In this document: positions 34,788 through 46,770 of the stretch, in pieces
Layout: each line of letters begins with the position of its first letter
Position numbering within the stretch: position 1 is the first letter of the stretch
From: Spongilla lacustris
Taxonomy: Eukaryota; Porifera; Demospongiae; Spongillida; Spongillidae
NCBI GenBank assembly: GCA_949361645.1
Contig: OX442415.1
Coordinates: 4,194,148 to 4,258,147, forward strand
DNA length: 64,000 bases
Direction: 5' to 3'
Position numbers and translations under genes: made by a program
Notes under the pieces: model-generated
The model's database searches: none
What the model saw: the letters and a program-made list of their open reading frames with translations, nothing else
Told to the model about the DNA's origin: nothing

Positions 34788-37700
34788 ATGCAGATGGAAC
34801 GGCTACTTCTTGGGCTCCTCCTTCTATTCGGCAAGACCTATGGTAATGCGGGTATATGTGTATTGCTGATGAACATGCACGCCCGGGCGTAAGGCACCAA
34901 TGAACATGAACATTATTCAATTCTAAATAGTGTTTGAAATTCTATTATGCCCCGACGTTCACATGCATGCCTGTACAGGCCAAACTGTTGGGATCACCTG
35001 GAATAATATGACGGTTGCCAATAACAGTCTCGTGACACTCGCAGTAGTCTTGCAAAGAGTAAATACAACGAACCCCATGCCAGGCCTGTACCCGCTGGTG
35101 TGCCAGGGTATAGCAGGTGGACAGTGGTATGATCCAAATGGAGTCCTGTACCAAACAGAAAGTGCTGAATCCACTCCTGAAGGCAGTCAACTAAATATTT
35201 CACAAGGAGTAGAGCTGTTCCGTGGAGTCGCTCGCTACTTCCCACATGGTGTTCAATGTTGTACCAATACCACCACCACCCTCTGTGTTGGAATGTACAC
35301 TGACCCCATCTTTGCAGCAATCAATCTAGCTACTGGAAACCCCATTAGCTTTGCTCTCTCTGTGGCAGCCACTTGTAAGTACAAAAAAGGAACACACCAG
35401 TTGTAAAGTGATATGGAAGTGTTAACTCTCCCACAGATGGTCCTAACATCACAGGAGGCGTCCAATATCAGCTGCTGACACCTACAAATGCTGATCCACC
35501 AGTGTTCCAGTTGACCTGCACCAGCACTAGTTCTCCTTCTACAACTGTGCAGTGGACCTTTAATGGAAGTCCAGTCAATGGCGGTAACTATACTTCCTCT
35601 CAGATAGTGACAGATGGACCAACATCTACTTACAACAACACCCTGACTGTGACTGGGAGATTATCTGGGACATACAAATGCAATGTCACCACTACCTGCT
35701 CACCAGTGTGTGGAGCACCAGGGTTTACTCTCAATCCAAGATCCAATACCTCATCCCTCACTGTACCAGGTATATATACATACTGCCCATGAAGAGTTTC
35801 TTGTACCTTATAGACATGTACCTCTATACATGTACAGCTCCTCCTGGCCCACCCACTGGTGTCATTGCTGTGCAGTCTGGTCCCACATCTGTCAATGTCT
35901 CTTGGACTGCACCAACCTCAGGTGGTCCAGTGAGCAGATATGATATCTACTATGTGGCTAGTGGAGTCCCAAGTACAAGTGGTGGTTCAACCAATTCTAC
36001 CGCTTATGTCCTAACCAACCTTCAAGTTGGGGTTCAGTACACTATGTCTGTCATAGCTGTGGGCACTTATATACCATCTCTGCAGAGTGCTGTGATACTG
36101 ACTTTGAGTGAGCTTCTTCAGTATTATTCATTTATCCCTAATTTCCTCTCTCCACATTAGCACCATCAATCCCCTCACTCACGACAGGGCAGGTCACCTC
36201 CACATCCACCACTGTCACGTGGTCACACACTGCTGGGGAGATAGGTACCACCTACACCCTCTCCTACACCTATAAGGGACCATGTGCTGGAGCTGGTGGT
36301 AATGGGAGTGTGCGTGTTGGCAATGGTACCCAGTACACCATCACTGGACTGCAGGAGTTCAGTCCCTACACCCTCACCATCACTGCCTCCAATGGTGGGG
36401 GGAGCAGTCCTCCAGCTAGTGTGCTAGTCAACACCTCCTCAGCGGGTGAGGTAGATGACCCCATCACAAAATGGCTGACTCCCCTATGTCCCCACAGCTC
36501 CCTCTGCTCCTCCTAACAACCTCACTATGGTGACCAAGACCTCCTCTACTGTCACCATCAGTTGGGGGGAAGTCCCCTGTCTTGACCAGAACAGTGTGAT
36601 AATGGGGTACAGAGTTCTCTATGGAGCTGTGCCCAGTGGGGTAGGAGGGACAATAGCCACCTCTGGGAGGACACTGACTGTGACTGGACTATCTCCTTAC
36701 ACCAACTACTCCATTGAGGTATCGGCAGTCAACAGTGATGGAGCCATGGGACCTTACAGCTCTCCCATTGATGTGCTGACTAACCAAAGCAGTAAGAGCA
36801 ATTACAGTGCAGAGTAATATTGATAAGTGTGTTAGCCATGGCATTCTCTTAATCCTGAAGCACCTGGCCCAGTGACGGGACTAGTAGCCTTCAACAGTAC
36901 CTTCACAACTGTCACACTCACATGGCAACCTCCCTCTCCCCCCAATGGGGTGATCACCATGTATCAGGTGACCTACTCCTCCAATGGATCAGTGAACACC
37001 TACAACAAAACTACACCCCCAGGGACAATAACAGGACTGTTGCCCATGACCACCTACACCTTCTCTGTAATTGCTTACACCATTATAGGACCGGGGACAC
37101 CACAACAAGTACAGACCAGTACTGCAGATATATGTGAGTACAAGAATATCAGCTATACGTACACACTTTATAATGTATGCTGCTGGTAAGAAATTTGTTG
37201 TTTACAACATGCACTTCAACAGACCAGGTATTATTATTTCATGCACAATGTATATTACTTTCACTTTAGCAAAAGCACATCAGCTTTCACCTTCCTGACC
37301 CCACCCCAATTACTTGACCCCCTGTTGTTTCATTTTCCATCAGCCAATGTGCCTGGAGTGGTGGTAGTGGCCACCAACACAACATCTGTCAGGGTATCCT
37401 GGCTAGCTGTCCAGCTCCCTCCAGATGGCACCCTTACAGGGTACACTGTGTATTATCGTTCTCTTCCCAACACTTCAAAGAGGCAGTCTGGTGGGTACAC
37501 CAGTCAGACCTTCCCTCCATGCACCACCTCTGGTGACATCACCAACCTCAATCCTAATATTGTGTATCAATTCAATGTTGTTGCCATGGTGATCATTATG
37601 GGGCAGTTGTACATTACAGATGTCCCTCCAGCATGGAGTGACAGTCCTACTATCAGCCAAGGTTAGGAGATGCTGTCATCCATTGCTATCACCCCCTTCT

Positions 37701-38176
37701 CCTCACGATGTAGGGGGAAGCCCCTTCTCCGGCTGGGCTCTCATTGGAGGAGCTGTGGGAGGTGTGGTTGTGGGCGTGGTCATAACAGCTTTTCTTACAA
37801 TAGTGATACTTATATTGCTGAGAAGGTTCAGGTACTGTTGATATACCACGTATCCGTAACCCTATGACCATGCTGTGTTTATTACATGCAGAACTGCCAG
37901 ATATGCTGACAAGAGGTAACTATGCCTGTCTCGTTCTGCACACATTCGATGTCAGTATATCCCCACTCCAGCGCTAGCAGTAAGATAACCATGACAGGGT
38001 GTGCTGCATATGGAGAACTAAGTACTGAAAGGGGACAGCAGCCATTGTATGAGTACGGAGAATTACGTACAAAAGGACGGCATCAGTCGTGTGATGTGCA
38101 GCTGGCTATGCAGCAGTGCGAAGCATACGGCAACGTAAGCACTGATGAATATGTCAGTAAGGAAGAAAGACTTTGA
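34788..38176 (+). CDS. Ig/fibronectin-III single-pass receptor, 856 aa, 11 exons
   Basis: Exons: 34,788-34,842; 34,979-35,374; 35,437-35,769; 35,838-36,107; 36,161-36,445; 36,498-36,791; 36,861-37,133; 37,344-37,661; 37,714-37,831; 37,892-37,915; 37,972-38,176 (2,571 nt, in frame). Exon 1 is a signal peptide. Exons 2 and 3 are Ig-like (residues 19-261; C-W-C pattern LTCTSTS..VQWTF..GTYKC). Exons 4-8 each encode one FN3 domain (262-741; for example APPGPPTGV, SVNVSWTAP, YTMSVIAV). Exon 9 holds the transmembrane helix (WALIGGAVGG..LTIVILILL). The 76-residue tail has YGEL twice, YGNV and EYVS, possible SH2 docking sites. Exons 2-8 are all phase 1-1. The ligand is unknown; adhesion or recognition is a guess from the domains. 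AATAAA occurs at 38,601. Confidence 0.88.
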
Positions 38177-38600
38177 ATATTCCATCCTGTAAAAGCCTTG
38201 ACTGATATTTTTTTTAGTACGATCGATAATTATTTGTAATTTATAAACGTTAAACAGTGTGGTACAGGATAAACATTATCCGGAGCAGGCCTACCCCATT
38301 TCCTTGATGTGGTTTTATGTGTTAGTCTCACAACTATTTTATTTTATTTATTTTGTATGTATGTAAATATGGTACATTATCAATAATCTATCAATTATGG
38401 TTAGTTAATGGTCTTGGAATCCTCTGCTTAGGATTGCCCTGACATTTGCCCTAACAAGGATCAGGTTCAGCCTTCCATATAAAGCTGTGATGGTTATGGA
38501 CTTATTATGATATATGTTAATAAGCTTGACACTGGTCAGAGCCGATGCAAGGGTCATGCATCACTTTGGCAAGTTAAGGCTGTATGCACATGTGCTCTGC

Positions 38601-38606
38601 AATAAA
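38601..38606 (+). terminator. Possible polyadenylation signal (AATAAA) of the receptor gene
   Basis: AATAAA lies 425 nt after the receptor stop codon and about 180 nt before the kinase start codon. It is the only canonical signal I noticed between the two genes. Confidence 0.35.
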
Positions 38607-38787
38607 ACTAGTATTGGAGAATAAGGTTGCCATAAACCTTACAAATGAATAGCATTTGATAGCACATCCGGAGGCACCCACAACCAAGCGAAAATGGCAG
38701 CCACAGCGATATGAATCAAATTAAGAGCAAATTCCTGATCTTTACGCGAGGTGCTTGTTCACGTGAAATTGGGGGCGTGGCTTACAA

Positions 38788-41700
38788 ATGGCGGAGCGAG
38801 TTTTGAAGCCTCATTACTACTCTGTGGAGCTAAACAAGACGGTGTGGGAAGTCCCCAACCGTTACCAGGAGCTTCATCCACTCGGCGTGGGAGCATTTAG
38901 TTCTGTTTGGTAAGCAACGGATTCCAAAGCCCTGCACTATTATAGTTGTTCGTGTACCGGGTACCGGGGTGTACTGTAACAGTTCGGCCCTCGACGTTGA
39001 ACACAACATACGGGTTGCGGTCAAGAAGCTCGCCAGACCCTTTCAGAGCGAGCTGCACGCCAAGAGATGCTACAGAGAAGTGCGGCTGCTGAAGTTGTTT
39101 GACCACGACAACGTCAGTCCTTGAATATAAACTATGTACAAGTACTAATATTTACGCGATACCACGCCGTGTTGTTTTTTTCTGTTCCAGGTAATCGGGT
39201 TGTTGGATGTATTCACGCCAACCCAGAGCTTTGAAAGCTTCTTTGACGTGTACGTTGTATCTCAGTAGGCCTACGTGTACTAGTAACAAGCCTCCCTTTG
39301 GCCCCTCCCTCACTCCACACCCTCCCTCACTCCACACCCTCCCTCACTACACACCCTCCCTCACTCCACACGCTCCCTCACTCCACACCCTCCCTCACTC
39401 CACTTCCACCTTCCCTCTCCTTACTTCTCTGCCTCTGTTTTTACCTCCCCTCAACCCACCTTCCCTCCCCTCCCTCTCCTATCCACATTAGCTACCTGGT
39501 GACGGAGCTAATGGGCTCTGACCTCAACAAGATACTCCAGACACAAGATCTGACTGACGATCACGTGCAATTCTTTGTGTACCAGCTATTCCGAGGGTTA
39601 AAGGTACCTACATGTACATGTACATGTTTGTGTTGAGGCTTAAAATCAGACTGCACTATTTCATAACTTGCTGCAGTCCAGATCTTCTTCAAATGTCATC
39701 TCAGCGCATTCATTCCCCGACCTCTCCTCCCTCTATGCACCATCTCCCCAGTACATTTATTACTCCTTACTTCCTCTCCCTCCCTCCCTAGTCCATACCT
39801 CCTAGTACATTCCTCCTTTAAGTTGCCTCCCCTCCCTCTCTTCCCAGTACATTCATTCCTCTGGCGTTGTTCACAGGGTATGTTATCCAAGCAGCTCTGC
39901 ATGTGGCCATCATAGCAGTTCTTTTTCGCACAGGACTTGAAGCCAAGCAACATCGCAGTGAGTGAGGACTGCGAGATAAAGGTACAGAGAGAGGGGAGGG
40001 TCATGACCTTTTTCCAGGGGGGGGGGGGGGGGGGATCATGACCTTATTGACCTGGGGGAGGGATTCATGAATTTATTGACGTATTTGAGGGGAAAGTTCA
40101 TGACCTTACCTTGCCACAATTTCTATCAGATCCTGGACTTTGGTTTGGGCAGAGGCACTGCTGAGACCATGACAGGCTATGTCACCACTCGGTACTGGAG
40201 GGCCCCTGAAGTCCTGCTCAACTGGATGCATTATGACCAAAAGGGTACGTGTTGCTAAGTGTTTTTTTTAAAGGCGGTATGTGATTCTTCTGCTTCATCA
40301 TTCCTTTATCTCTTCTCTCTTCCGTTCTCTCTCTTTCCTCGTCCTCCTCCTTTCCTCCCCTTCCTCTCTCCCCTCCCCTACTCCCTCCTCTCTCTCCCTC
40401 TCTCCCCCTCCCTCCTCTCTCCCCTCTCCTCCCTCCTCTCTCCACCCTCCCTTCTCCCTCCTCTCTCCTCCCTTATCTCTCATCCCTTTGGTCTTCTGTT
40501 AAACACACAGTGGACATCTGGTCTGTTGGATGCATAATGGCAGAACTGTTAACACGCAAAGTTTTATTCCCAGGATATGATTGTATCCAAACATATGTGT
40601 GTGCACCTTGCACCTTTTTTGGCTGCATACAAGCCGCACCCTTAACCACACCTCTTTACCTTCACTTTTAGTTACACATCCTTACTTCAGTTCATTACAT
40701 CGTCCTCACCTCCTTTATATGCATTGAACCTTAACCTTTTGCAGACAAGGACCACCTACACCTCATCCTTCAGATATGTGGTACACCAGATGCAGAGTTC
40801 ATGAGGAAAATTACCGACAAATACGTGAGTCGAATCTGTTCATTGCCTCTTTGGTTCCCTTGGTGACGTGTTGTGCACACCGCAGGCCCTGGAGTACCTA
40901 GGGTCTCTTCCATTTTACCCAAGGAAGGACTTTGCTCAGTTCTTTGCCGGAGCCAATCCCCAGGCCATTGACCTTTTGAACCAGCTGCTGTGTATGGACC
41001 CCACTAGAAGACCTACAGCTGCTGAAGCCCTTCAACATCCTTATTTGGAGAAGTACTACTGTCCCACAGATGAGGTGAGGAGTGAGGAGTGAGGAGTAAG
41101 GTGTAATGATAAGAACAATAACAATATTTTTTTCATAAGGAAAAGGCGGGTAAAAATAAAGCTACTGCAATGGGATCAGAAGGGGTTAAAGATGGGGCAC
41201 AGAAGGCGTTAAAAGATAGGGCACAGAAGCAGTTAAAGATGGGGTACAGAAGGGGTTAAAGATGGGGCACAGAATGGGTTAAAGATGGGGCACAGAAGGG
41301 GTTAAAGATGGGGCATAGAAGGGGTTAAAGATGGGGCACAGAAGGGGTTAAAGATGGGGCACAGAAGGGGTTAAAGATAGGTCACAGAAGCAGTTAAAGA
41401 TGGGGTACAGAAGGGGATAAAGATGGGCACAGAAGGGGTTAAAGATGGGGCACAGAAGGGGTTAAAGATGGGGCACAGAAGGGGTTAAAGATAGGTCACA
41501 GAAGCAGTTAAAGATGGGGTACAGAAGGGGTTAAAGATGGGGCACAGAAGGAGTTAAAGATGGGCGCAGAAGGGGTTAAAGATGGGACACAGAAGGGTTA
41601 AAGATGGGGCACAGAATGGTTAAAGATGGGGCACAGAAGAGGTTAAAGGAGATACAATTGAATAAAAATGCTTATATGTTGTTCAACAGTGCGACAACGC

Positions 41701-42277
41701 TTCTATATTTGCTTTGGCCCAAGGACATGCATAACTTTTAAGACCTGCTGATTTTGTTATAGATGAACAATGGGCTTTTCCATGGGCGTCCCCAAGGGGG
41801 GGGGAGGGACAGGGGCCCCCCCTTGTAATAAAAATTTTACATGCTTGCGCACCCTCCCCCCACTGATTGAATCGGCTGAAAGCGAACAGCCCCCCCCCCC
41901 CCCCCCCCTTTGCTGGTTGAATCGGCCGAAAGCGGACATCGTATTTGCAGCTGTCAAATGGTGCCCCCTTTGCCCTATCCTGGCCCCCCTCCCCCCCTTC
42001 CAGAAAAGCTGGGGGCACCCATGTTTTCCATAATGCTGCCATGTCACTGTCCTTATCCCCTCCCCCCCTGCCCCCCCCCCCCCCCCCCAGCCTGATTGCA
42101 CCGGCCAATATGATGATTCGTTTGAGATCACCAGCACTAACGTGGAAGGATGGAGAAGTGAGAGTTTGTTCATGGTCTGTGGACCTATGTAGACCCATGT
42201 TGCCTGTTCTCTCTCATGTAGGATGCGTTTACGACGAAATTCAGAAGTTCACCCCTCCTTCCTATATTTATCAGTGA
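38788..42277 (+). CDS. MAPK14-like: p38 mitogen-activated protein kinase, 359 aa, 12 exons
   Basis: A stress-activated serine/threonine kinase, switched on by dual phosphorylation of T-G-Y. Exons: 38,788-38,909; 38,983-39,112; 39,191-39,249; 39,492-39,603; 39,848-39,877; 39,934-39,981; 40,130-40,244; 40,511-40,582; 40,745-40,824; 40,886-41,074; 41,091... is intron; then 42,091-42,157; 42,222-42,277 (1,080 nt, in frame). Seen: GVGAFSSV loop, ATP lysine in VAVKK (55), VVHRDLKPSN (H150-R-D152), DFGLGR (170-175), TGY (182-184), [23 protein letters not shown], and the C-terminal YDDSFE and [11 protein letters not shown] typical of p38. Length equals the family norm. Exon 5 is only 30 nt. DFGLGR instead of DFGLAR is a mild variant. 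All junctions are GT-AG. Confidence 0.96.
39302..39405. repeat. 17-bp minisatellite in p38 intron 3
   Basis: About six copies of a CACTCCACACCCTCCCT unit with few substitutions, followed by further CT-rich sequence to 39,480. The pyrimidine-rich strand agrees with the direction of splicing into exon 4. Confidence 0.85.
40281..40495. repeat. CT-rich low-complexity tract in p38 intron 7
   Basis: A polypyrimidine tract of CTCTCTCC/CCTCCTCC words fills most of the intron before exon 8. Open frames through it are artefacts of composition. Confidence 0.9.
41171..41650. repeat. 23-bp minisatellite in p38 intron 10
   Basis: About 20 units of AGGGGTTAAAGATGGGGCAC plus AGA, with scattered substitutions (CAGTTAAAG, GATAGG) that themselves recur in blocks, suggesting higher-order duplication. 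The array fills half of the 1.0-kb intron. Confidence 0.95.
41860..41945. repeat. Short direct repeat with poly-C in p38 intron 10
   Basis: TTGAATCGGC(T/C)GAAAGCG(A/G)ACA occurs twice about 50 bp apart with a run of 20 C between them (41,889-41,908). Confidence 0.8.
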
Positions 42278-43689
42278 CTCCGCCCACTTTGCTTTCATTC
42301 CCTATTGTCTTCTTTCATTCCCGGTTTGTCCTCCATACATGTTCATTTTATTGGTGATGCATACTATTTTGTTAATGAAGCGCATTCAGTTATGACTTAT
42401 CTTGTGCAATGTAGTGGGAGTCGTTACATGTACTTAATGACGTATGGCGTATGACATCACACGTGTCTTAAGAAGTATACCTTGGTTCTTTGTACATTGT
42501 ACTGCCAAATTTGTGGCAGTTGCAACCAAAATTGGGCCTATGAATCAGTTTTACGGAACAGTGCTGGCTTTTAATCAATCTACTGGCCCTATACACACAA
42601 GCTGGAGAGCATGCACATACGCACATGTACATGAACTTATGAAAGTCGAGTAGCGCTTGAAAGTACCTTTTAGTGCTATATTCGAAGTCTTTTAAATATA
42701 CCTGTAAATGGGATAAGGGAAATATAGATGCAGCTGTGTGCATCCATTAAATTGTCTGTATATGACACACTTCTAGCTTAGGACTGATTGGATGTGCATG
42801 TGGCTATGATAAAACATACTCACTGTGAAAAGTTGGGTTTACTCTATAGCGAATGTGAGCAAATGACCTATGTGTACAATTGACTGATGTAAATGCAATT
42901 TGTTATTTCATTTTGTGCATGTACATATCAGTTGACATAGGTCACTTGGTCAATTAGACAATGGTGAATCCGGCTTTAGTAGTATGCCAGTTCATATGTG
43001 ACATAGCAGTACCAACTAAATTCATGTAGTCTAATTCGTTTATCCCGTGCCTTAAAAGGTAATTTGGGGTGTTCTACCAGCTTTGCTGCTGGGATGATTA
43101 AAACCCTTTGATGTGGTTGTTTTCCCATACATGGAAGATGCATATACATTGGCTAAAAGTGGGTTATCAGTACAGTACCGGCTGGCTCGCACATCAGGAA
43201 ATTAACACCTTCGCACATCAGGAAAATTAAGTACATTCACCTGTAAGCTGTTGGTGTACACAGTGCCGCCCTCGAATTACTTCACAGTTTATATAGGTGT
43301 TTTGTCAGAAATTGATCTCTAACCACCAACGCTGCACTAAAATTCAATTTTAGGTATCATTTCGAAATCCGCCCCTTTTCTAAAATTTCATTTCTTGCTC
43401 TGAGCCCTGCCTACCTGTACTTCTTACCTTCATTACATGTGTAATAAGAGCTTCAACCTTCCTTTCTTACCTTGGTGGGGGGAGGGACACAACCCCAAAG
43501 AAGGAAACTGTACACTGTTCCTTCAATCTTACCTGCAAGTGTTCACTTTCTTGATGACACACCTGTGCATAGCTCCACATGTACAGGTACATGCATTCAA
43601 CACACCATTTTCTGCTGGGTAAGGATGAAAAGCACGACACAATAAAAAGGCACTGTGTATGGAGTGATGGTCTTCTTTATGCTCAATTT
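42278..43689. other. Downstream of p38, no gene recognised
   Basis: The p38 3' UTR must start here, but no clear AATAAA is near the stop. GCACATCAGGAAA(A)TTAA occurs twice at about 43,190-43,228. No exon is supported. Confidence 0.5.
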
Positions 43690-44456
43690 GCAACATGTCG
43701 ATGGATATGGTGATTTGGTATGACAAGTGTGTATGGTACCATAACTGCAGCATTACATGCCAGTATTACATGCCAAAAACGGGCCACCAGAAAAAAAATG
43801 CTTTTTATTTAGGACAGCTTTGCCAACCATTCATACGGAGAACACAGATCAATTGCGTTCAGGTCTCTGGCTCATTGAGGCAGATGGACGTTGCAGACAA
43901 ATGCCTGTGGAGTACGATCAGGTTAGGCTGGCTGCCACGGGGATCTAAGCAGTACATGTAATGCTGCTTGTTTTGCATGTGTAGGAACCATACACACTTG
44001 TGCATAGATCTAGATGTACATCAAATAATCTAAAACAGTACAGTACATATACATGTACACACACATTCAGCAAAGTGTGTGTATGCTCATGCATCTGCAA
44101 CATGTCGATGGATATGGTGATTTGGTATGACAAGTGTGTATGGTACCATAACTGCAGCATTACATGCCAATAACGGGCCACCAGAAAAAAATGCTTTTTA
44201 TTTAGGACAGCTTTGCCAACCATTCATACGGAGAACACAGATCAATTGCGTTCAGGTCTCTGGCTCATTGAGGCAGATGGATGTTGCGGACAAATGTCTG
44301 TGGAGTACGATCAGGTTAGGCTGGCTGCCACGGGAATTTAAGCTACATGTAATGCTGCTTCTTTGTATGTGTAGGAACCATACACACTTGTGCACATGCA
44401 TCTGAACATGTACACGACACCTAATCTAAAACAGTACAGTACATGTACATATAGTT
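43690..44456. repeat. Tandem duplication, period about 407 bp
   Basis: Copies at 43,690-44,061 and 44,097-44,456 share GCAACATGTCGATGGATATG, CGGGCCACCAGAAAAAAA, GGCTGGCTGCCACGGG and TAATCTAAAACAGTACAGTA in order, with few substitutions. Apparent open frames are shared by both copies but have no domain. Confidence 0.9.
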
Positions 44457-45886
44457 AGCCATGTGCAGATAAGTATATTGTATGCATGATAGATATCTGG
44501 CTGCCCTTAACCCCCTTTGTGGAGTGGAGAACCCCACCAGTTTAGCTTCAGGTGTTGGTTGTTACCTCTCCTTGATTCCACTGCATGTGCCACACTGTAC
44601 ACCTGTAATACAATTATTTAAATATTAGCACTTGACAGTTGTCTTTGCAAAAATCCGCACCTTACAAACACCCATGCAGCGAATGCAGAAAGCAACCATC
44701 TCCACCAACTTGCTAAAGTACTGTCTGCCAGGTGGTAAATGAGCAAACTGCACACCGCGTATAGGCAAAGCCACGGCAACGTTGTTGTGTGTGTTTAAAT
44801 CTTCACTTCAACTAAATACAATCAGCATGACAACAGTTCGCGTGCGCTGTGGCTGGATCCCTGTGGCTAGCTCACGAAGCTACAACTGTGGTCATGTTTA
44901 AGACGCCATATACTAGTATAGCCACCACGTGCACTATTATGCATTTATTCACTTGCCTCATAGTTTCACACATATGATTAGTCTATGAATAAGGGATAAG
45001 TCTTCAGTGATGGCCACAAATTGAGTGTTAAGTGTTGCAACAATGAACACTTCATTCACAGTTTATATTTTATGGACTGCTTGCTTTTGTCAAGGCCAAA
45101 GTCAAACCAACTAATTGCCCACCAAACAATGAATGTCATATATGTCCTGTCTACAGAAAACCCTGGATTTATCTATGCATGCAGTGTTTTGTTTTTTTTT
45201 TGGGGGGGGGGGGGGGGGCATGTTATATTTAGGCCAATACATGCAATTACTAAGAGATATCTAGAGTTCAAAACCTAATGCACTAAGTATGTTCTGACTC
45301 CATGCAGTTTGATAGGTGAGCATAGGGCCACCCCCACCAACACACCCTGGGGTTCCTATGGGCCACCTGACAAGACCTCTTGCACCAAATGGCTTCCATG
45401 TAAGTTTGCTTGTCAAGTGATGAGGGGCCCGGAGTGGCCTGAGGAATCTTTATCATAAATGTAGGAGGATGGAGGAAGAGAGAAGGATGGTATGTACTGT
45501 TACGAGGCTGCTCACCAGCAATATACATTGTAACGTACGAATATGATATTGTTTGGGTCTGGGCACGAAACTGACGTCGAGCCTTCAAAAAAAACAAAGA
45601 TGATTGCGTCCTACGTAACCTTCGGAAGTAAACATTACATTACAATGTACATGTACCTCTATTTGCTACCGCAAGCACAATTGAAACCTTATCTTTGGGT
45701 GGATGCTGCATGCCTTGTAATTAAAAAAGAGCTTCTGTAGGTTAGATGACAGCTGATGTTTATCCTGGCGGATCAGGCTGATAACATAACAATGCGTTGT
45801 AAGAAATCAGCTGGCCTGTTAAAGAGGTATATCAATATGTGTGCTTCAGGGATATCAACTTATCATACCTTTTTTATGGGGCGAGG
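44457..45886. other. Gene-free stretch
   Basis: It holds a G run at 45,199-45,217. A minus-strand frame of about 100 codons near 45,283-45,597 has no family resemblance and no splice support, so I leave it uncalled. Confidence 0.5.
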
Positions 45887-45893
45887 GTAGAAT

Positions 45894-46770
45894 CATAGAT
45901 ATAACACATAGGGATTGGTTACACCAGGCTCTCAATGGTAATAGGCTCGTTTCGGATGTAACCCCGGCCCGTAACGGCGGAATAGCAGTAAATGAATAAA
46001 ATTGAGCAGTAAATGAATACAATTGAGCATGGCGTTGTTGACTGAGATTCCAGACCAAGACTTAAAGTTTGTGTTTTACGTAGCGTTATGGACAAGTACA
46101 GTGTACCAATCTATTCTATCCGAGTTTCTGAAGGCATGCGAAGGGACTGGGAAGCAGGGTTATTTGTTACTTTTGTCACAAATTCATTTGAAGGATGCGT
46201 ACAAAAAGCTATATATCTCCATAAGGGTATATCATAAGTCTGTAGAACAAACACAAAGGCACAGTTTAATCACTTCATCGTATTTAGGACAATTCAGGTT
46301 TGGAGCAAGTGTGTAAACTACGTTCAAAACAGGTACAACAGTCAACAGATATGTAACGGGTACAAGTACCCATCAGTATCTTGTGTTTGGTACAAAGAGT
46401 TCCAGATCAGCTTGGATGAGGGCATGCAGGGACAAAATTAGAACGCAACGAGGGCTCATGCTTTCATATATGTACGGACACACGACTACCAAGGGTACAA
46501 CTAGTTGGGTCGCGCAATAATTGGGCCAATATAGTGATAAATCTTGCTCGTATCGCTTTTCTTTTGTATCTATAAATATCTCTCTGAACACATATCCTCC
46601 TTATACCTCGCAACAACATTTATCTGTCCAAGGGAAAGCTACTGTGGCGTAGACAGTACTGGCAGGTTTTGTCTCTGCAATAATTTCGCGAAACGAGCCT
46701 GTAACGCGGATGTGACGTCACGCCATACATTTAGATAGGCCGTTTCCAATCCCTATGTGTTATATCTATG
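45894..46770. mobile_element. 877-bp DNA transposon with 25-bp perfect inverted ends
   Basis: The ends 45,894-45,918 and 46,746-46,770 are exact reverse complements beginning CATAGATATAACACATAGGG. GTAGAAT flanks both ends (45,887-45,893 and 46,771-46,777), a 7-bp target duplication (8 bp if the last G is counted in the flank). CA-initial ends with 7-8-bp duplications suit the hAT or P superfamilies. A 95-codon frame from 46,029 (MALLTEIPDQDLKFVFYVAL...) has no recognised domain. Confidence 0.88.
46029..46316 (+). CDS. Hypothetical 95-aa frame inside the 877-bp element
   Basis: It runs from ATG at 46,029 to a stop at 46,314-46,316. The composition is protein-like (EFLKACEGTGKQGYLLLLSQ), but there is no transposase motif. 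It could be a relic of the transposase gene or cargo picked up by the element, or chance. Confidence 0.25.
   Translation: MALLTEIPDQDLKFVFYVALWTSTVYQSILSEFLKACEGTGKQGYLLLLSQIHLKDAYKKLYISIRVYHKSVEQTQRHSLITSSYLGQFRFGASV

Noticed and set aside
39696..40004. Minus-strand frame of about 100 codons
   Set aside because: It overlaps p38 exons 5 and 6 and CT-rich intron sequence; no protein features.
40218..40483. Arg/Glu/Gly-rich minus-strand frames
   Set aside because: Produced by the CT-rich tract in p38 intron 7.
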